A stretch of 64,000 bases of DNA from Flavobacteriales bacterium. Lineage in GTDB: Bacteria; Bacteroidota; Bacteroidia; NS11-12g; UBA955. The notes under the pieces were generated by a model, which had not been told where the DNA came from, ran no database searches, and saw only the letters and a list, made by a program, of their open reading frames with translations. The stretch is from positions 62,001 to 126,000 of the forward strand of contig NSIM01000003.1 of NCBI GenBank assembly GCA_002737705.1, in the 5' to 3' direction. A program made the position numbers and the translations under genes. Positions 27,423 through 37,291 of this stretch are shown here, one piece after another. The stretch's first letter is position 1. Each line of letters opens with the position of its first letter.

Positions 27423-28751
27423 ATGAAAAAAATTGTAATCTTATCTTCCGTTGCCCTTTTTATTGGTAGTGCTGGTGCACAAATGGGCGCCAAAATCGAT
27501 CAATTTTATATGGATTATTCGCTTATTAATCCTGCGGCAATGAATACCCATAAGCAAGGGCATACCACTTTGTTATATAACAGAATGTTTGCTGACGTTC
27601 CGGGTGGACCCCAATCTTTGGTATTCAATGTGAATATGCCAGTTCCTTCCAAAAATACTGGATATGGATTGTATTACATGCGTGAACGGGTTGGGTTCTC
27701 TGAAATGCACAATACCTATGCAACCTATGCGTATTCCTTTCCCATTGTAGGCAGTACCAATTTAAACTTGGGAATGAGTGTTGGGTTGCTTTCTCAAAAT
27801 TTCGATATGAGTAAAGCTGTCTTTATTAGTGGCAACGACCCCATTGTTAAGTCTTTGCTTTTGACACCTCCAGTAACCCGTGCAGATTTGCGTGCATCTG
27901 CATTTGTCAATGGAGAAAAATGGTTTGGTGGCATTGCAATTTCTCGCCTTTCAAAGCCCCGTTTTGAGTATACCTATTACAGCTATTCTGCCAAATACGC
28001 GCTGCAATCCCAGGCCAGTGTATTGTTTGGTTATACAATTGATATGGGCAAGGACATTGTTTTAAAACCTGCTTTGTATGTATCAGCTTACAATTTTGAT
28101 TATTTTCGTATTCAGTATAACGCCACTGCTTGGTTTCAAGAAAAATTTTGGTTTGGAATTGGTGGCAATGATTTGGGACAGATAGGTGCAAATTTGGGTT
28201 TTTCTCCCCAATCAGACATCAAGGTTTCCTATTCTTACAATACACCCAGTGGGGGCCAGCGCAATATCTTGGGGCCGTCTCACGAGTTCCACACTTTTAT
28301 TGGATTCTCTGCTTTGGGCGGAGGAAAACGCAGTGCAGAAGACGATTCAAATTTGGAGAGCAATGGCGATCAAGACAATGCTAATTCTGAAGACAAAACA
28401 GACCTTCATTCTCAAAATCTAAAACAAGAGGTTGTTGTTACCAAAATCGAAGATTTACGGGCATTTGGATTTGGAAAGGATACCAGTGGAATCAAACTTC
28501 CCGCCCTTGAAAAAGCAAAACCCCTTCCGGGATATTATCTTGTTGCGGGGCTTCACAGCGCAGAGTCAAAGGCCAATAAACAAATCAAAGACTTATACTT
28601 AAAGAGTATTGTTTCGTATAAAATATTTGATCCCAGTAACAAGAGTTTTTATGTTTTCATGAAAGATTTTGAAAATGAAAAAGATGCGAATAAAGGGATT
28701 TATTATTTTGAGTCTGTCGTACCGCAAGTTTGGATAAGAGAGGTTAAATAA
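27423..28751 (+). CDS. PorP/SprF family type IX secretion membrane protein with SPOR-like C-terminal extension
   Basis: IDQFYMDYSLINPAAMNTHKQGHTTLLYNRMFADVPGGPQS...; acidic linker; PGYYLVAGLHSAESKANKQIKDLYLKSIVSYKIFDPSNKSFYVFMKDFENEKDANKG. Confidence 0.87.
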   Translation: MKKIVILSSVALFIGSAGAQMGAKIDQFYMDYSLINPAAMNTHKQGHTTLLYNRMFADVPGGPQSLVFNVNMPVPSKNTGYGLYYMRERVGFSEMHNTYATYAYSFPIVGSTNLNLGMSVGLLSQNFDMSKAVFISGNDPIVKSLLLTPPVTRADLRASAFVNGEKWFGGIAISRLSKPRFEYTYYSYSAKYALQSQASVLFGYTIDMGKDIVLKPALYVSAYNFDYFRIQYNATAWFQEKFWFGIGGNDLGQIGANLGFSPQSDIKVSYSYNTPSGGQRNILGPSHEFHTFIGFSALGGGKRSAEDDSNLESNGDQDNANSEDKTDLHSQNLKQEVVVTKIEDLRAFGFGKDTSGIKLPALEKAKPLPGYYLVAGLHSAESKANKQIKDLYLKSIVSYKIFDPSNKSFYVFMKDFENEKDANKGIYYFESVVPQVWIREVK

Positions 28752-28867
28752 TTGTTCTCCTTTATGGGCAATTCTCAGGGTTTTCTGAGATCACGGGGAA
28801 TTTTGTTTGGCAAGTTGTTCGTGGTAGTCATTGAAACTGAATGTTTTCAACGCAGCGGTATTTTCTT

Positions 28868-29605
28868 TTATTTTGACATGAGGGCATGGTAAATAAGGTT
28901 GCACCCCATTCTTAGGGCTATTGTCCTTATTTCTGTAGGGTCTTTATACACCTCAGCATCCTCCCAACCATTGCCCAAGTCACATTCGTAATCATAGAAA
29001 CAGAGTAGTCTTCCCTCCCAAAACAGGCCATAACCCATAGGTGCTTTTCCACTGTGTTCATGAATTTTACGCAAGCCATTGGGAAAATCATAGGGCTTTT
29101 TATAGACCAGGTGTGAAAATGGGACCAATTCGAAACTGAGTTCGGGAAATACTTTTTTCATCTCTCTCCGAATGAAGGGGTCTAATCCAAAATTGTCGCA
29201 GATGTGCAAAAATCCACCACTAATCAGGTAAGTACGCAAATTTTGCGCCTCATCTTGAGAGAAAACAATATTTCCATGACCAGTCAGGAAACAAAAAGGA
29301 TATTGAAAAATATCGACCGATCCCACCTCGGCTATCGCCTCGGTGGGCAATAACTGTGTTTGAATTTGGTTGTTTGCATAGACCGACAAATTGTTGAGCG
29401 CTGTTCGGCTGCTATACCAATCGCCACCCCCATTGTATTTTAGTCTGCACAGCTGAATAGACTGTGCGTGGGTTCCTGAAATGCCCAATAACAATTCTAT
29501 AATAAGAGTGATAATGAACCCTTTACGCTTACATAATATTGAATGGGCACGGGTAAATATCGCCTTGCGATTCAAAATGGCCATGGTTATTGTAGTAAAA
29601 ACCAA
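28868..29605 (-). CDS. DUF4159 domain-containing protein
   Basis: LCRLKYNGGGDWYSSRTALNNL...FPFCFLTGHGNIVFSQDEAQNLRTYLISGGFLHICDNFGLDPFIRREMKKVFP (first residues approximate). Confidence 0.8.
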   Translation of the reverse strand: MVFTTITMAILNRKAIFTRAHSILCKRKGFIITLIIELLLGISGTHAQSIQLCRLKYNGGGDWYSSRTALNNLSVYANNQIQTQLLPTEAIAEVGSVDIFQYPFCFLTGHGNIVFSQDEAQNLRTYLISGGFLHICDNFGLDPFIRREMKKVFPELSFELVPFSHLVYKKPYDFPNGLRKIHEHSGKAPMGYGLFWEGRLLCFYDYECDLGNGWEDAEVYKDPTEIRTIALRMGCNLIYHALMSK

Positions 29606-30357
29606 TAGGCAAGAAATAGGCTTCCAAGAACGATGCGGTAGTATCCAAAAAATGCAAAACCTTTCTCTTTGATAAAATTGATAAAGAAGCGCACGGCGAA
29701 GAATGCTGTAATAAAACTCAATACATTTCCCAGTGCAATATCCCCTATATCCGATGCGCTAAGTTCTTTCCAATGGGTTAGCATTTTATATCCGCCGGCT
29801 GCTGCCAATGTTGGCAAAGCGAGTAAAAATGAAAATTCTGTAGCTTCTGATCGTGACAACTTAGCATGCAATCCTCCGGCGATTGTGGCGGCCGAACGAC
29901 TCACACCCGGAATCATTGCAATGCATTGAAAGAGTCCAATTTTGATGGAATCTATGGGTTTGAGTATCGCAATTTTTTTGTCTCCCGGAGGGAAAATTCG
30001 TTCCAAATAAAGCAATACGATACCAAAAAAAATGAGTGTAATCCCTGGGATCCAAGGTGCTTGAAGCATTAAATCTAAGATGTCGTCAAACAAAAAACCA
30101 ATGATGCCAGCAGGGATAAATCCAATCATTAGCATGGGATACAGTTGTTTGGCCTCGCTGGAAAAGAATTTTTTCCAATACAACACAAGAATACTGAGAA
30201 TGGCCCCAAACTGAATTGCAATCAAAAACGTTTCATTTTCTGTAGCAGACATTCCCAAAAAATGACGGGCAATCATGAGGTGCCCAGTGCTGCTTACCGG
30301 CAGAAATTCAGTCAACCCCTCGACCAAACTGAGAATGAGGTTGTCTATCCAAGTCAT
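29587..30357 (-). CDS. uppP: Undecaprenyl-diphosphatase
   Basis: LVEGLTEFLPVSSTGHLMIARHFL, MIPGVSRSAATIAGGLHAKLSRSEATEFSFLLALPTLAAAGGYK. Confidence 0.96.
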   Translation of the reverse strand: MTWIDNLILSLVEGLTEFLPVSSTGHLMIARHFLGMSATENETFLIAIQFGAILSILVLYWKKFFSSEAKQLYPMLMIGFIPAGIIGFLFDDILDLMLQAPWIPGITLIFFGIVLLYLERIFPPGDKKIAILKPIDSIKIGLFQCIAMIPGVSRSAATIAGGLHAKLSRSEATEFSFLLALPTLAAAGGYKMLTHWKELSASDIGDIALGNVLSFITAFFAVRFFINFIKEKGFAFFGYYRIVLGSLFLAYWFLLQ

Positions 30358-30359
30358 AA

Positions 30360-30668
30360 CTACTCCGTTTTTTTACGAAAAAATATGGCAACAATTCCTA
30401 CAATGAAGCCAAATATTACTACAATGGGAGCCACTGTCAGTTTTTCGAAGCTGTCGATGTCTTCCGATCCCGACATAATATAGAACCCAATCACCAGAAT
30501 CAAAACGGATAGACACAGTAAAAGGTAGTTTGTTCTGGAGAACAACATTTCTTGTGTTGAAGTAGACGTTGAGCTTTTTGGGTTTGTCGCCACTTTTTTG
30601 ATTGGATTAAGATGGTTTACCGCTACTTTTTGTGGATTTAATGCCATAAGATTAGTATAAATTTTCAA
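30360..30668 (-). CDS. DUF3098 domain-containing small membrane protein
   Basis: LFSRTNYLLLCLSVLILVIGFYIMSGSEDIDSFEKLTVAPIVVIFGFIVGIVAIFFRKK; sits between ftsX and uppP. Confidence 0.82.
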   Translation of the reverse strand: MKIYTNLMALNPQKVAVNHLNPIKKVATNPKSSTSTSTQEMLFSRTNYLLLCLSVLILVIGFYIMSGSEDIDSFEKLTVAPIVVIFGFIVGIVAIFFRKKTE

Positions 30669-31530
30669 TTTTACTGCGAAGATAATGCTGGGTACTCAAC
30701 CAACTGCTAATGACCGATAAAATCACTCCAAATGACGCCACAGACACACAAATAAGCAACAATTGAGACGTGGTAATATATTGGGTAAAATCGGCGATAA
30801 TGGCAAATTCTTGAAATAAATAGGGCAGGCCATAAAAAATCATCAACAAGAAACCCAAGGCGATTGGAATTGCAAAAAGTGAATAACGAATGAAATTTAC
30901 AACATAGGGCCACACGATAAAAGAATTTGTAGCACCCACCAGCTGCATACTTTTAATCAAAAAGCGATTGGCAAAAATACTCAGGCGGGTTGAAGATTGG
31001 ATTAAGGTGATTGCAATAAACAATGAAATGATGCTGGCAATGGCAAAAATTATTTGCAATCGCTGCACATTTTTGGTCATATTTTCTACCCAATTGCGCT
31101 GATAAATTACATCTTCAACCCGGGGTCTTGTTCGCAGATTTTTTGATTCGCGGTCAATGAAGGTGATGTTTGCATATTCTGCTTTAGGATATATCTCCAA
31201 ACTCAATGGCAATGAAATTGATTCAGCATAGGAAAGAAATTCGGGATCGTATTTATCGCGCATTTCCTTTACCCCGTCTGCTGGACTTATAAACTGTGTT
31301 TTTTTTACCCAGGGCTCTTTGAGGATGTTTTTTTCAATTTGCAATACTTGTGATTGGGTAGTACCATCAGTAAAATAGATGTCAATACTTGAACTTTCCA
31401 TTAAATGTTCACTTAATCCCTTAAATCCAAACAATGAAAATGCCAATAATCCAAGCATAAACATCACCGATGAGAGGGATAAGACACTAGGCCATAAACT
31501 GGGTTTTCGTCTTTTGATTGCCATGAACAA
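30652..31530 (-). CDS. ftsX: Cell division protein FtsX-like permease
   Basis: Four predicted TM helices, extracellular loop SSIDIYFTDGTTQSQVLQIEKNILKEPWVKKTQFISPADGVKEMRDKYDPEFL; ATG probably at 31524. Confidence 0.88.
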   Translation of the reverse strand: MFMAIKRRKPSLWPSVLSLSSVMFMLGLLAFSLFGFKGLSEHLMESSSIDIYFTDGTTQSQVLQIEKNILKEPWVKKTQFISPADGVKEMRDKYDPEFLSYAESISLPLSLEIYPKAEYANITFIDRESKNLRTRPRVEDVIYQRNWVENMTKNVQRLQIIFAIASIISLFIAITLIQSSTRLSIFANRFLIKSMQLVGATNSFIVWPYVVNFIRYSLFAIPIALGFLLMIFYGLPYLFQEFAIIADFTQYITTSQLLLICVSVASFGVILSVISSWLSTQHYLRSKIENLY

Positions 31531-31642
31531 AGAATTTCTGTGTGCGAAGATGTGATAAATATAATATGCATCAATCTAAAAGTTAACCACATCAATTAAA
31601 AGTATAAAAAGCTATAATTTTTATACCCATACAACGATTTGG

Positions 31643-31673
31643 TTGTTTAGCGTGTCTACAAGTAGTAATTTCG
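31643..31673 (+). promoter_or_regulatory. Promoter candidate TTG-N20-TAATTTCG upstream of the PKD/type B gene
   Basis: TTG at 31643-31645, TAATTTCG at 31666-31673; ATG at 31694. Confidence 0.45.
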
Positions 31674-31693
31674 TGTTATCATTTAGTTTAGCG

Positions 31694-33814
31694 ATGCCCC
31701 ATAAACTTTTAATTTTTGCATTATTTTTTTTCTTGTTTATTCCATCTGCCTGGGCATCCGAACCCACTGTTCCCTCTAGTAATCTGAAAGTAGGAACAAT
31801 AACTTGTAATTCTGCCCAACTGACATGGACGAGCGGAAATGGGACATGGCATATTATTTTACTGAAAGAAGCTTCTGCTGTAAATAGCAGTCCGTCAGAC
31901 AAATCTAATTACTTAAGCAACTCAAATTTTGGTCTTGGATCTGAGTTGGGTTCGGGCAATTTCGTGGTGTTTAACAACATTACCAACAATTGTTTAATCA
32001 CGAATCTCAAAACCAATACAAAATATTATGCAACGGTTTTTGAACATGATGGGATTGATCCAGATTATTTAACCTCCAAATCCGTGAGCTTGAATTTCAC
32101 TACTGGAGCTTTATCATTGGGTTTTACTTTCAGTACCACTGCTGATAGCTGTGAGAAAAGCAATAAGGTGACTTTTAAAAACAGCAGTGTAGCCAATTTT
32201 GGTTGGATTAAATACACGTGGACTTATGGAGATGGTTTTCAAGATACGGGTGTAAATGTCAGTCATACCTTTATGAAAGGCGGGTCTTTCTCAGTGTCTA
32301 TTCAGGCTTCACCCTCTTTGGGATGTTCGGATATTTTTACTTCTACAAAATCAATTTTTATTGTACCCAGACCTGTGAGCAAAGCTTTTGAGAAAAACAA
32401 TGATACTGTCCAGTGTTTTGATGGTCATTTATTCAAATTTGATGACAATACCCAATTGGCAAAAATCCCGAAATGCGCGTATATACGCACTTGGTTTTTT
32501 TCTTCAAAAGACAGCGCAACCATACCAAATCCAAGCAAGTTTTATTCAAAACCCGGGAAATATCGTATTTTTTATCGGAGCGAGACTCTCTACGACAACA
32601 AGAATACAGGATGTATCGATACGACAAGTTTGTTCGTTCGTGTTGTTGCAAGTCCATCCACTGGGATCTCTATTAACGACAGCGTTCAATGTTTGAAAGG
32701 CAATAAATTCGATTTCTTCAATGACTTCACTGGTTTGACAAGTTACCGTTGGGATTTGGGAAACGGGATTACTTCAGTTTTGAAATCTGCTTCTCGTTCT
32801 TTTACTGCAGTTGGAGATTATCCCATTATTCATGAGGCTACTTCTGCTGATGGGTGTTCTGGTATCGATACAGTATACGTGCGTGTGAAGGCAAATGTTG
32901 ACCCAACTTTTAGTGGATTGCCATCCTCGGTGTGTGAGGGCATTACTCCAATCACCCTCACGCCCATTACCACCGGAGGTAAATTCTATGGTTCAGTTTT
33001 TTCAGGAAATTCCTTTAGCCCCGTCAAATCGGGTGTATTTAAAATCACCTATTTTGTCGATGATTTGTATTGTCCAGATTCATCTTCACAAACCATTACG
33101 GTTTCACCCAAACCCAAATTAAATTTAGGCAAGGATACAACACTCTGTGATGGTGCTGGTATTGATTTGGTGATTGCTATTCCCGGTAATATAGTGTGGA
33201 ATGATGGCAGTAAATTAAATGTTCGGAGTATTTCTTCAGCAGGGGTATATTCGGCTAATATTAACAATAATGGATGTATTGCAGATGATACAATTGTGAT
33301 CAAGACAAATGTATCGCCGAGTGTAAGCCTTCCAGATGATACAACGCTTTGTCAGGGGTCTTTGATTAAATTGATTGCACCCCTTTTGCCCAATACTACA
33401 ATTCAATGGAGTAATGGCTCAAATGATACGGCTATCTATGTTAGCACCTCAGGAACTTTCAGTGTTTCATTAACCAATGCCTGCGGAACTGCAACCGATT
33501 TGATTGTGATTTCTTTGATGAATGGCGATTGTGATTTATTTATTCCCAACGCCTTTACTCCCAATGGAGATGGCAGAAATGAAATTTTCCAATTTTTCAG
33601 CAAAGGAGCCAAACCAGTGTTATTTCAAGTCTACAACCGTTGGGGACAGATGGTATTTGATAGTCGTATTGCCAACTCCTACGAATGGGATGGCTATTAC
33701 AAAGGAGATATTTGCCAAGCAGGCTTATATTCATATGTTTTTAGATATGAATTAAAAACCGGTGATCGAATTCGCCGTAAAACTGTTTTTGGTAATATTA
33801 ACTTGATTCGCTGA
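31694..33814 (+). CDS. PKD/FN3-like repeat protein with gliding motility-associated / T9SS type B C-terminal domain
   Basis: Signal peptide MPHKLLIFALFFFLFIPSAWA; WTYGDGFQDTGVNVSHTF; C-terminus LFIPNAFTPNGDGRNEIFQFFSKGAKPVLFQVYNRWGQMVFDSRIANSYEWDGYYKGDICQAGLYSYVFRYEL. Confidence 0.9.
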   Translation: MPHKLLIFALFFFLFIPSAWASEPTVPSSNLKVGTITCNSAQLTWTSGNGTWHIILLKEASAVNSSPSDKSNYLSNSNFGLGSELGSGNFVVFNNITNNCLITNLKTNTKYYATVFEHDGIDPDYLTSKSVSLNFTTGALSLGFTFSTTADSCEKSNKVTFKNSSVANFGWIKYTWTYGDGFQDTGVNVSHTFMKGGSFSVSIQASPSLGCSDIFTSTKSIFIVPRPVSKAFEKNNDTVQCFDGHLFKFDDNTQLAKIPKCAYIRTWFFSSKDSATIPNPSKFYSKPGKYRIFYRSETLYDNKNTGCIDTTSLFVRVVASPSTGISINDSVQCLKGNKFDFFNDFTGLTSYRWDLGNGITSVLKSASRSFTAVGDYPIIHEATSADGCSGIDTVYVRVKANVDPTFSGLPSSVCEGITPITLTPITTGGKFYGSVFSGNSFSPVKSGVFKITYFVDDLYCPDSSSQTITVSPKPKLNLGKDTTLCDGAGIDLVIAIPGNIVWNDGSKLNVRSISSAGVYSANINNNGCIADDTIVIKTNVSPSVSLPDDTTLCQGSLIKLIAPLLPNTTIQWSNGSNDTAIYVSTSGTFSVSLTNACGTATDLIVISLMNGDCDLFIPNAFTPNGDGRNEIFQFFSKGAKPVLFQVYNRWGQMVFDSRIANSYEWDGYYKGDICQAGLYSYVFRYELKTGDRIRRKTVFGNINLIR

Positions 33815-33881
33815 GAAATTTTGGTCAATAAACGGGGTAAAAACTGTCCAAAAGTTTTTTTATCTCCATTCATGACTTTTG

Positions 33882-33889
33882 TAATTTTG
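33882..33889 (+). promoter_or_regulatory. -7 box TAATTTTG, 6 nt before the purL ATG
   Basis: Exact match to TAnnTTTG. Confidence 0.5.
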
Positions 33890-33895
33890 TGATCC

Positions 33896-36127
33896 ATGGT
33901 AAACCAACCCACTATCCTAGATCAAGCCAAGCAATTGGGATTATTGGAAGAAGAATTTAATATGATTTGTAATATTTTGGGTCGACAGCCCAATTTTACA
34001 GAAATTTCTATTTATTCGGTAATGTGGAGTGAACATTGCAGTTATAAAAATTCAATAACATGGTTAAAAAAATTGCCAAAATCGGGTTCTAAAATACTTG
34101 CTGAGGCAGGAGATGAAAATGCAGGTTTGGTTGATATAGGGGATGGATTGGCGTGTTGTTTCAAAATTGAAAGCCACAACCATCCGAGTGCTATTGAGCC
34201 TTATCAAGGTGCTGCAACAGGTGTGGGTGGAATAAACCGAGATATTTTTTCTATGGGGGCCCGACCCATTGCCCAGATGAATTCTCTGCGATTTGGAAAT
34301 ATCGCCTCGGATCGAACCCAATGGTTGGTGAAGGGGGTTGTAAAGGGTATCGGTGATTATGGCAATGCCTTTGGAATTCCCACCGTCGGTGGCGAAGTGT
34401 ATTTTGATGATTGCTATGAACAAAACAATTTGGTCAATGCCATGAGTGTCGGCATTGTGGAAGTGGGCAAGAGTATTTCTGCTGGCGCGGGTCCTGCAGG
34501 TAATCCTGTTTATATTTTTGGCTCTGCAACTGGTAAGGATGGTATACACGGTGCTGCATTTGCCTCGAAAGACATGAGTGAAGACAGTATTGCAGATTTA
34601 CCTTCGGTTCAGGTTGGAGATCCTTTTTGGGAAAAGCTTATTTTAGAGGCCAGTATGGAAATCATTGAAACTGGATCGGTTATAGGAATGCAAGACATGG
34701 GTGCCGCAGGTATCACTTGTTCAACCAGTGAAATGAGCGCAAAAACAGATGTTGGAATGGATGTGTGGCTTGATAAAGTTCCAATGCGTCAATCGGATAT
34801 GAAGGCCTGGGAATTGTTGTTAAGCGAAAGCCAAGAACGCATGTTGGTTGTCATTGAAAAAGGAAAAGAATCTGCCGTTGAAGCTGTCCTTGAGAAGTGG
34901 GATTTAACATTTGCACACATTGGAATAGTAACCGATACAAAACGTGTTCGATACTTTATGAATGGGGTGTTGGAGGCTGATATTCCTGCCGTATCATTGG
35001 TTTTGGGTGGGGGAGCACCGGTGTATAGCAGAACTTGGAAAGAACCCCAATATTTTGATTTGATTCGCCAATTCTCGCTTCATTCTCTCGAAGATCTTAC
35101 CAACGAAACAGCCTGTGAGGTTGCTTTTAAAATATGTGCAGAGCCTAATATCGCTTCGAAACGCTGGATTTATGAGCAATATGATAGCATGGTAGGTACC
35201 ATCAATGAGTCTACCAATCTTGTGAGCGATGCGGCCATTGTCAAAATCGCAGGATCAGATAAAAGTTTGGCATTAAGCGTAGATTGCAATAGCCGCTACG
35301 TATATTCAGACCCAAATATAGGAACCCAAATTGCTGTTGCGGAGGCGGCGCGAAATATTCGTTGCTCGGGTGCGGTTCCTACAGCAATCACAAATTGCTT
35401 AAACTTTGGAAATCCCTATAATGAAGAAGTATTTTTTCAATTTAAGAGTGCGATCGAGGGGATGGGAATTGCGTGTAGAAAGTTTGATACCCCGGTTACT
35501 GGAGGGAATGTGAGTTTCTATAATCAAAGTTCGAATGGGCAAGCAGTTTTTCCTACACCCACCATTGGTATGGTAGGCATTGTCGAAAAGCCTGGGCACA
35601 GAATGAGTATTCCTTTTAAGAACGCAGGGGATGCCATTGTTCTTTTGGGTTCGACCCAAAACGATTTGGGCTGTTCTCAGTATGTGGTTAAAATCAAAGG
35701 CATTTTACAATCACCGTGTCCGTATTTCAACCTCGAGGAAGAATTTGCATTGCATCAATTGTTAGCAGAAATTGCCCGAACCCAATGTGTTCTTTCTGCC
35801 CATGATGTGAGTGAGGGCGGACTTTTTGTGGCTTGCTTTGAAAGCGCTGCCTCAGGAGAAAAAGGATTTGATATTGTCACCGAAAAAGGCCTTCGTTTAG
35901 ACGCGGGTTTATTTGGAGAATCACAAGGGAGGGTCGTGGTTTCCGTTGCGCAAGAGTCTCTTGATATACTCTTAAAAATGGCTTTGCGCATGAAGGTGCC
36001 AGCCCTGCGTATTGGAACCGTAATGACAGAGCAAGTGCTTAGGGTAAATGGCAGTACTTGGGGTTCTATGGCGGCTTTTTCTGAGCCATATAATACAAGT
36101 ATTGCTACCTATTTAAACGAGTGTTAA
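33896..36127 (+). CDS. purL: Phosphoribosylformylglycinamidine synthase subunit PurL (small type)
   Basis: YSVMWSEHCSYKNSI, FKIESHNHPSAIEPYQGAATGVGGINRDIFSMGARPIA, GGNVSFYNQS, SAHDVSEGGLFVA. Confidence 0.96.
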   Translation: MVNQPTILDQAKQLGLLEEEFNMICNILGRQPNFTEISIYSVMWSEHCSYKNSITWLKKLPKSGSKILAEAGDENAGLVDIGDGLACCFKIESHNHPSAIEPYQGAATGVGGINRDIFSMGARPIAQMNSLRFGNIASDRTQWLVKGVVKGIGDYGNAFGIPTVGGEVYFDDCYEQNNLVNAMSVGIVEVGKSISAGAGPAGNPVYIFGSATGKDGIHGAAFASKDMSEDSIADLPSVQVGDPFWEKLILEASMEIIETGSVIGMQDMGAAGITCSTSEMSAKTDVGMDVWLDKVPMRQSDMKAWELLLSESQERMLVVIEKGKESAVEAVLEKWDLTFAHIGIVTDTKRVRYFMNGVLEADIPAVSLVLGGGAPVYSRTWKEPQYFDLIRQFSLHSLEDLTNETACEVAFKICAEPNIASKRWIYEQYDSMVGTINESTNLVSDAAIVKIAGSDKSLALSVDCNSRYVYSDPNIGTQIAVAEAARNIRCSGAVPTAITNCLNFGNPYNEEVFFQFKSAIEGMGIACRKFDTPVTGGNVSFYNQSSNGQAVFPTPTIGMVGIVEKPGHRMSIPFKNAGDAIVLLGSTQNDLGCSQYVVKIKGILQSPCPYFNLEEEFALHQLLAEIARTQCVLSAHDVSEGGLFVACFESAASGEKGFDIVTEKGLRLDAGLFGESQGRVVVSVAQESLDILLKMALRMKVPALRIGTVMTEQVLRVNGSTWGSMAAFSEPYNTSIATYLNEC

Positions 36128-36133
36128 AAAGCA

Positions 36134-37291
36134 ATGAACGCTTTCAGCTATTGGGAACAACAAGGCTTTGGTCAAGCGGATTGGGTTGTCATTGGTGCAG
36201 GGTTTGTGGGTTTGCAATCGGCACGTAGAATTAAAGAAACCTATCCAAAACAGCGAGTAATGGTATTGGATTCTCATGCCATCGGCAATGCTGCAAGTTT
36301 GCGAAATGCCGGATTTGCCTGTTTTGGGAGTGCGGGTGAAATGCTTGATGAAATAGAGAGAACCTCATTGTCCGAAGCCCTCCAATTGTATGAAAAACGT
36401 TACCAAGGAATTCAGATTTTACGGGAACGATACGGCTCATTGGCCATTGGATATGAACCCTGCGGTGGAATGGAGGTTTTTTTGCCCGAAAAACACGATG
36501 AATTCGCAGCCATTGAATCAAGATTAGACTTCCTCAATAAGGAATTAAAAACAGTACACAATTCCGATGCATACCATGTGTCAAATCCAATAGAAACAGG
36601 AATGCGGGTATTGAAAACCGCCATATCTTCTCCATTAGAGGGATCTGTATTAACCCACCAACTTTACAGTTGTATCCGTGAAGATGCTTTGCGTATTGGG
36701 GTAGAATTGTATGAAGGGATGCAGGTTTTGTCTTTCAGCGAATCTTCCGAATGGGTTGAAATATGCCTCCCGAATTCTATGCCCATTCGCACCCGACAAT
36801 TGCTTATATGCACCAATGGGTTTACCCAGAAATTATTGCCAACCATTGATCTTAATCCTGCAAGAGGACAGGTTTTTGTGACAGAGGTCTTGTCAAAACA
36901 ACCCTTAAACGGCATTTATCATGCAGACAAAGGATACTTGTATTTTCGCTCGCTTGGAGACCGTATTCTAATCGGTGGTGGACGCAACCAAGATTTCTTA
37001 GAGGAAAAAACCACAGAAATGCGGGTTACCGATAAAATACGAACGTATATCAAAGACTATATGGAGCGTGTGGTTTTGCCCGGACAAGCCATACGCTTCC
37101 AGTATGAATGGTCTGGGATTATGGGAATGCATGAAAACCGGAATCCCATTATTCGACAAGAATCCAGGCGTATTTTTTTGGCTGTTCGAATGGGTGGAAT
37201 GGGAGTTGCCTTGAGTGCATGGGTTGCCAATCAGTTATTGAATATAATTCAAGGAGCCGCTGTGTCGGATAAACAGGGCGGGAATGGATAA
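36134..37291 (+). CDS. FAD-dependent oxidoreductase (DAO family)
   Basis: WVVIGAGFVGLQSARRIKETYPKQRVMVLDSHAIGNAASLRNAGFACFGS; C-terminal WSGIMGMHENRNPIIRQESRRIFLAVRMGGMGVALS. Confidence 0.9.
   Translation: MNAFSYWEQQGFGQADWVVIGAGFVGLQSARRIKETYPKQRVMVLDSHAIGNAASLRNAGFACFGSAGEMLDEIERTSLSEALQLYEKRYQGIQILRERYGSLAIGYEPCGGMEVFLPEKHDEFAAIESRLDFLNKELKTVHNSDAYHVSNPIETGMRVLKTAISSPLEGSVLTHQLYSCIREDALRIGVELYEGMQVLSFSESSEWVEICLPNSMPIRTRQLLICTNGFTQKLLPTIDLNPARGQVFVTEVLSKQPLNGIYHADKGYLYFRSLGDRILIGGGRNQDFLEEKTTEMRVTDKIRTYIKDYMERVVLPGQAIRFQYEWSGIMGMHENRNPIIRQESRRIFLAVRMGGMGVALSAWVANQLLNIIQGAAVSDKQGGNG

Noticed and set aside
28771-28792. Possible terminator tctcag-ggtttt-ctgaga after the PorP/SprF gene
   Set aside because: Only a 6-bp stem with no T-tract; too weak to call.
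28792-28868. Minus-strand reading KENTAALKTFSFNDYHEQLAKQNSP* just downstream of the DUF4159 gene
   Set aside because: Looks peptide-like but has no start codon in frame and is only ~25 codons; could be chance or a degraded gene tail.
34064-34549. 161-aa minus-strand ORF inside purL
   Set aside because: Antisense shadow of the conserved PurL active-site region; low-complexity Ile/Thr/Asn-rich translation with no recognisable motif.
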